A program made the position numbers and the translations under genes. Below the pieces are notes generated by a model. It had not been told where the DNA came from and did not search any database. It saw only the letters and a list, made by a program, of their open reading frames with translations. A stretch of 5,559 nt of DNA from assembly GCA_947473445.1 (NCBI GenBank), contig CANJEU010000163.1, positions 1 through 5,559 of the forward strand, written 5' to 3'. Source of the DNA: Fidelibacterota bacterium. Its GTDB lineage: Bacteria > Pseudomonadota > Alphaproteobacteria > Rhodospirillales > Rhodospirillaceae. Numbering within the stretch: the stretch's first letter is position 1; each line of letters opens with the position of its first letter. Below, piece after piece: positions 5,151 through 5,559 of the stretch.

Positions 5151-5559
5151 ATGACTGAGAAATCACGCCTCCTCAAAGCCTGGGAATGGCACGAACAGCG
5201 CCTTCCCATCGGCCATTTCCTCGATCACTCGCTGGGCTCGAAGTATCCCGCCCCGCGTAACCTGAACTACTGGTGGAATTTCGGTTCGCTGGCCCTGTTC
5301 ATGCTGGTGACGATGATCATCACCGGCATCTTCCTGGCCATGAACTACACCGCGCACGTCACGATGGCGTTCAGCAGCGTCGAGCGCATCATGCGCGACG
5401 TGAACAACGGCTGGCTCATCCGCTACATGCACGCCAACGGCGCGTCGTTCTTCTTTATCGTCGTCTACATCCACATTTTCCGCGGTCTGTATTACGGCTC
5501 GTATAAGCCGCCGCGCGAAGTCCTGTGGTGGATGGGCGTCATCATCTATCTCCTCATGA
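5151..5559 (+). CDS. petB: Cytochrome b of the bc1 complex, N-terminal part (runs off the right edge)
   Basis: The 136 visible codons encode the first third of cytochrome b, the integral membrane subunit carrying hemes bL and bH and both quinone sites. The amphipathic N-terminal helix (LLKAWEWHEQRLPIGHFLDH, 7-26) is followed by NLNYWWNFGSLALFMLVTMI (37-56; helix A about 41-65), then VNNGWLIRYMHANGASFFFI (84-103) and VVYIHIFRGLYYGSY (104-118), helix B. H94 and H108, 14 residues apart, are the first ligand pair of the two hemes by family comparison; their partners in helix D are beyond the window. ATG at 5151 has AGGGG (5136-5140) ten bases upstream, overlapping the petA stop. Whether it is a separate cytochrome b gene or a b/c1 fusion cannot be told here. 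Confidence 0.96.
   Translation, partial: MTEKSRLLKAWEWHEQRLPIGHFLDHSLGSKYPAPRNLNYWWNFGSLALFMLVTMIITGIFLAMNYTAHVTMAFSSVERIMRDVNNGWLIRYMHANGASFFFIVVYIHIFRGLYYGSYKPPREVLWWMGVIIYLLM

Overview
This window is a GC-rich piece of ordinary chromosomal core DNA, most likely from an alphaproteobacterium. That placement rests on the gene order MoxR ATPase <-> DUF1285 > CoA-type NUDIX > DUF6111 > cca, on a Rieske/cytochrome b pair of alphaproteobacterial type next to trmL, and on a pair of CCTCCCC...GGGGAGG repeats of a kind scattered through many alphaproteobacterial genomes. These are recognitions from memory of the families. I see no phage, plasmid, CRISPR, rRNA or tRNA.

Layout. (1) Positions 1-343, minus strand: the N-terminal 114 codons of a MoxR-type AAA+ ATPase, running off the left edge. 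(2) A 61-bp divergent promoter region holding a short 10-bp-period direct repeat. (3) Positions 405-3348, plus strand: a tight four-gene unit of a DUF1285 protein, a CoA pyrophosphatase-type NUDIX hydrolase, a small two-helix membrane protein (DUF6111-like) and the CCA-adding tRNA nucleotidyltransferase. The 1st/2nd and 3rd/4th genes overlap by 4 bp (ATGA and GTGA), which suggests translational coupling. (4) Positions 3349-3795: a convergent intergenic stretch with no convincing gene. It holds a nested inverted-repeat element that reaches back into the last codons of cca, followed by a chain of stem-loops ending, on the minus strand, in a good intrinsic-terminator shape. (5) Positions 3796-4269, minus strand: trmL. 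(6) Positions 4270-4584: a divergent control region with a tentative promoter. (7) Positions 4585-5559, plus strand: petA (Rieske Fe-S protein) and the first 136 codons of petB (cytochrome b), the start of a cytochrome bc1 operon.

How the genes work together. petA and petB build the quinol:cytochrome c oxidoreductase of the respiratory chain. cca and trmL both act on tRNA (3' CCA end; wobble-base 2'-O-methylation), but they sit in separate convergent transcription units. The NUDIX enzyme probably hydrolyses CoA or its derivatives. DUF1285 and DUF6111 have no established role, and their tight linkage to cca and the NUDIX gene is the only functional hint here.

I found no convincing new system. 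The parts most worth a second look are the repeat element at the 3' end of cca and the minus-strand stem-loop chain at 3575-3768.
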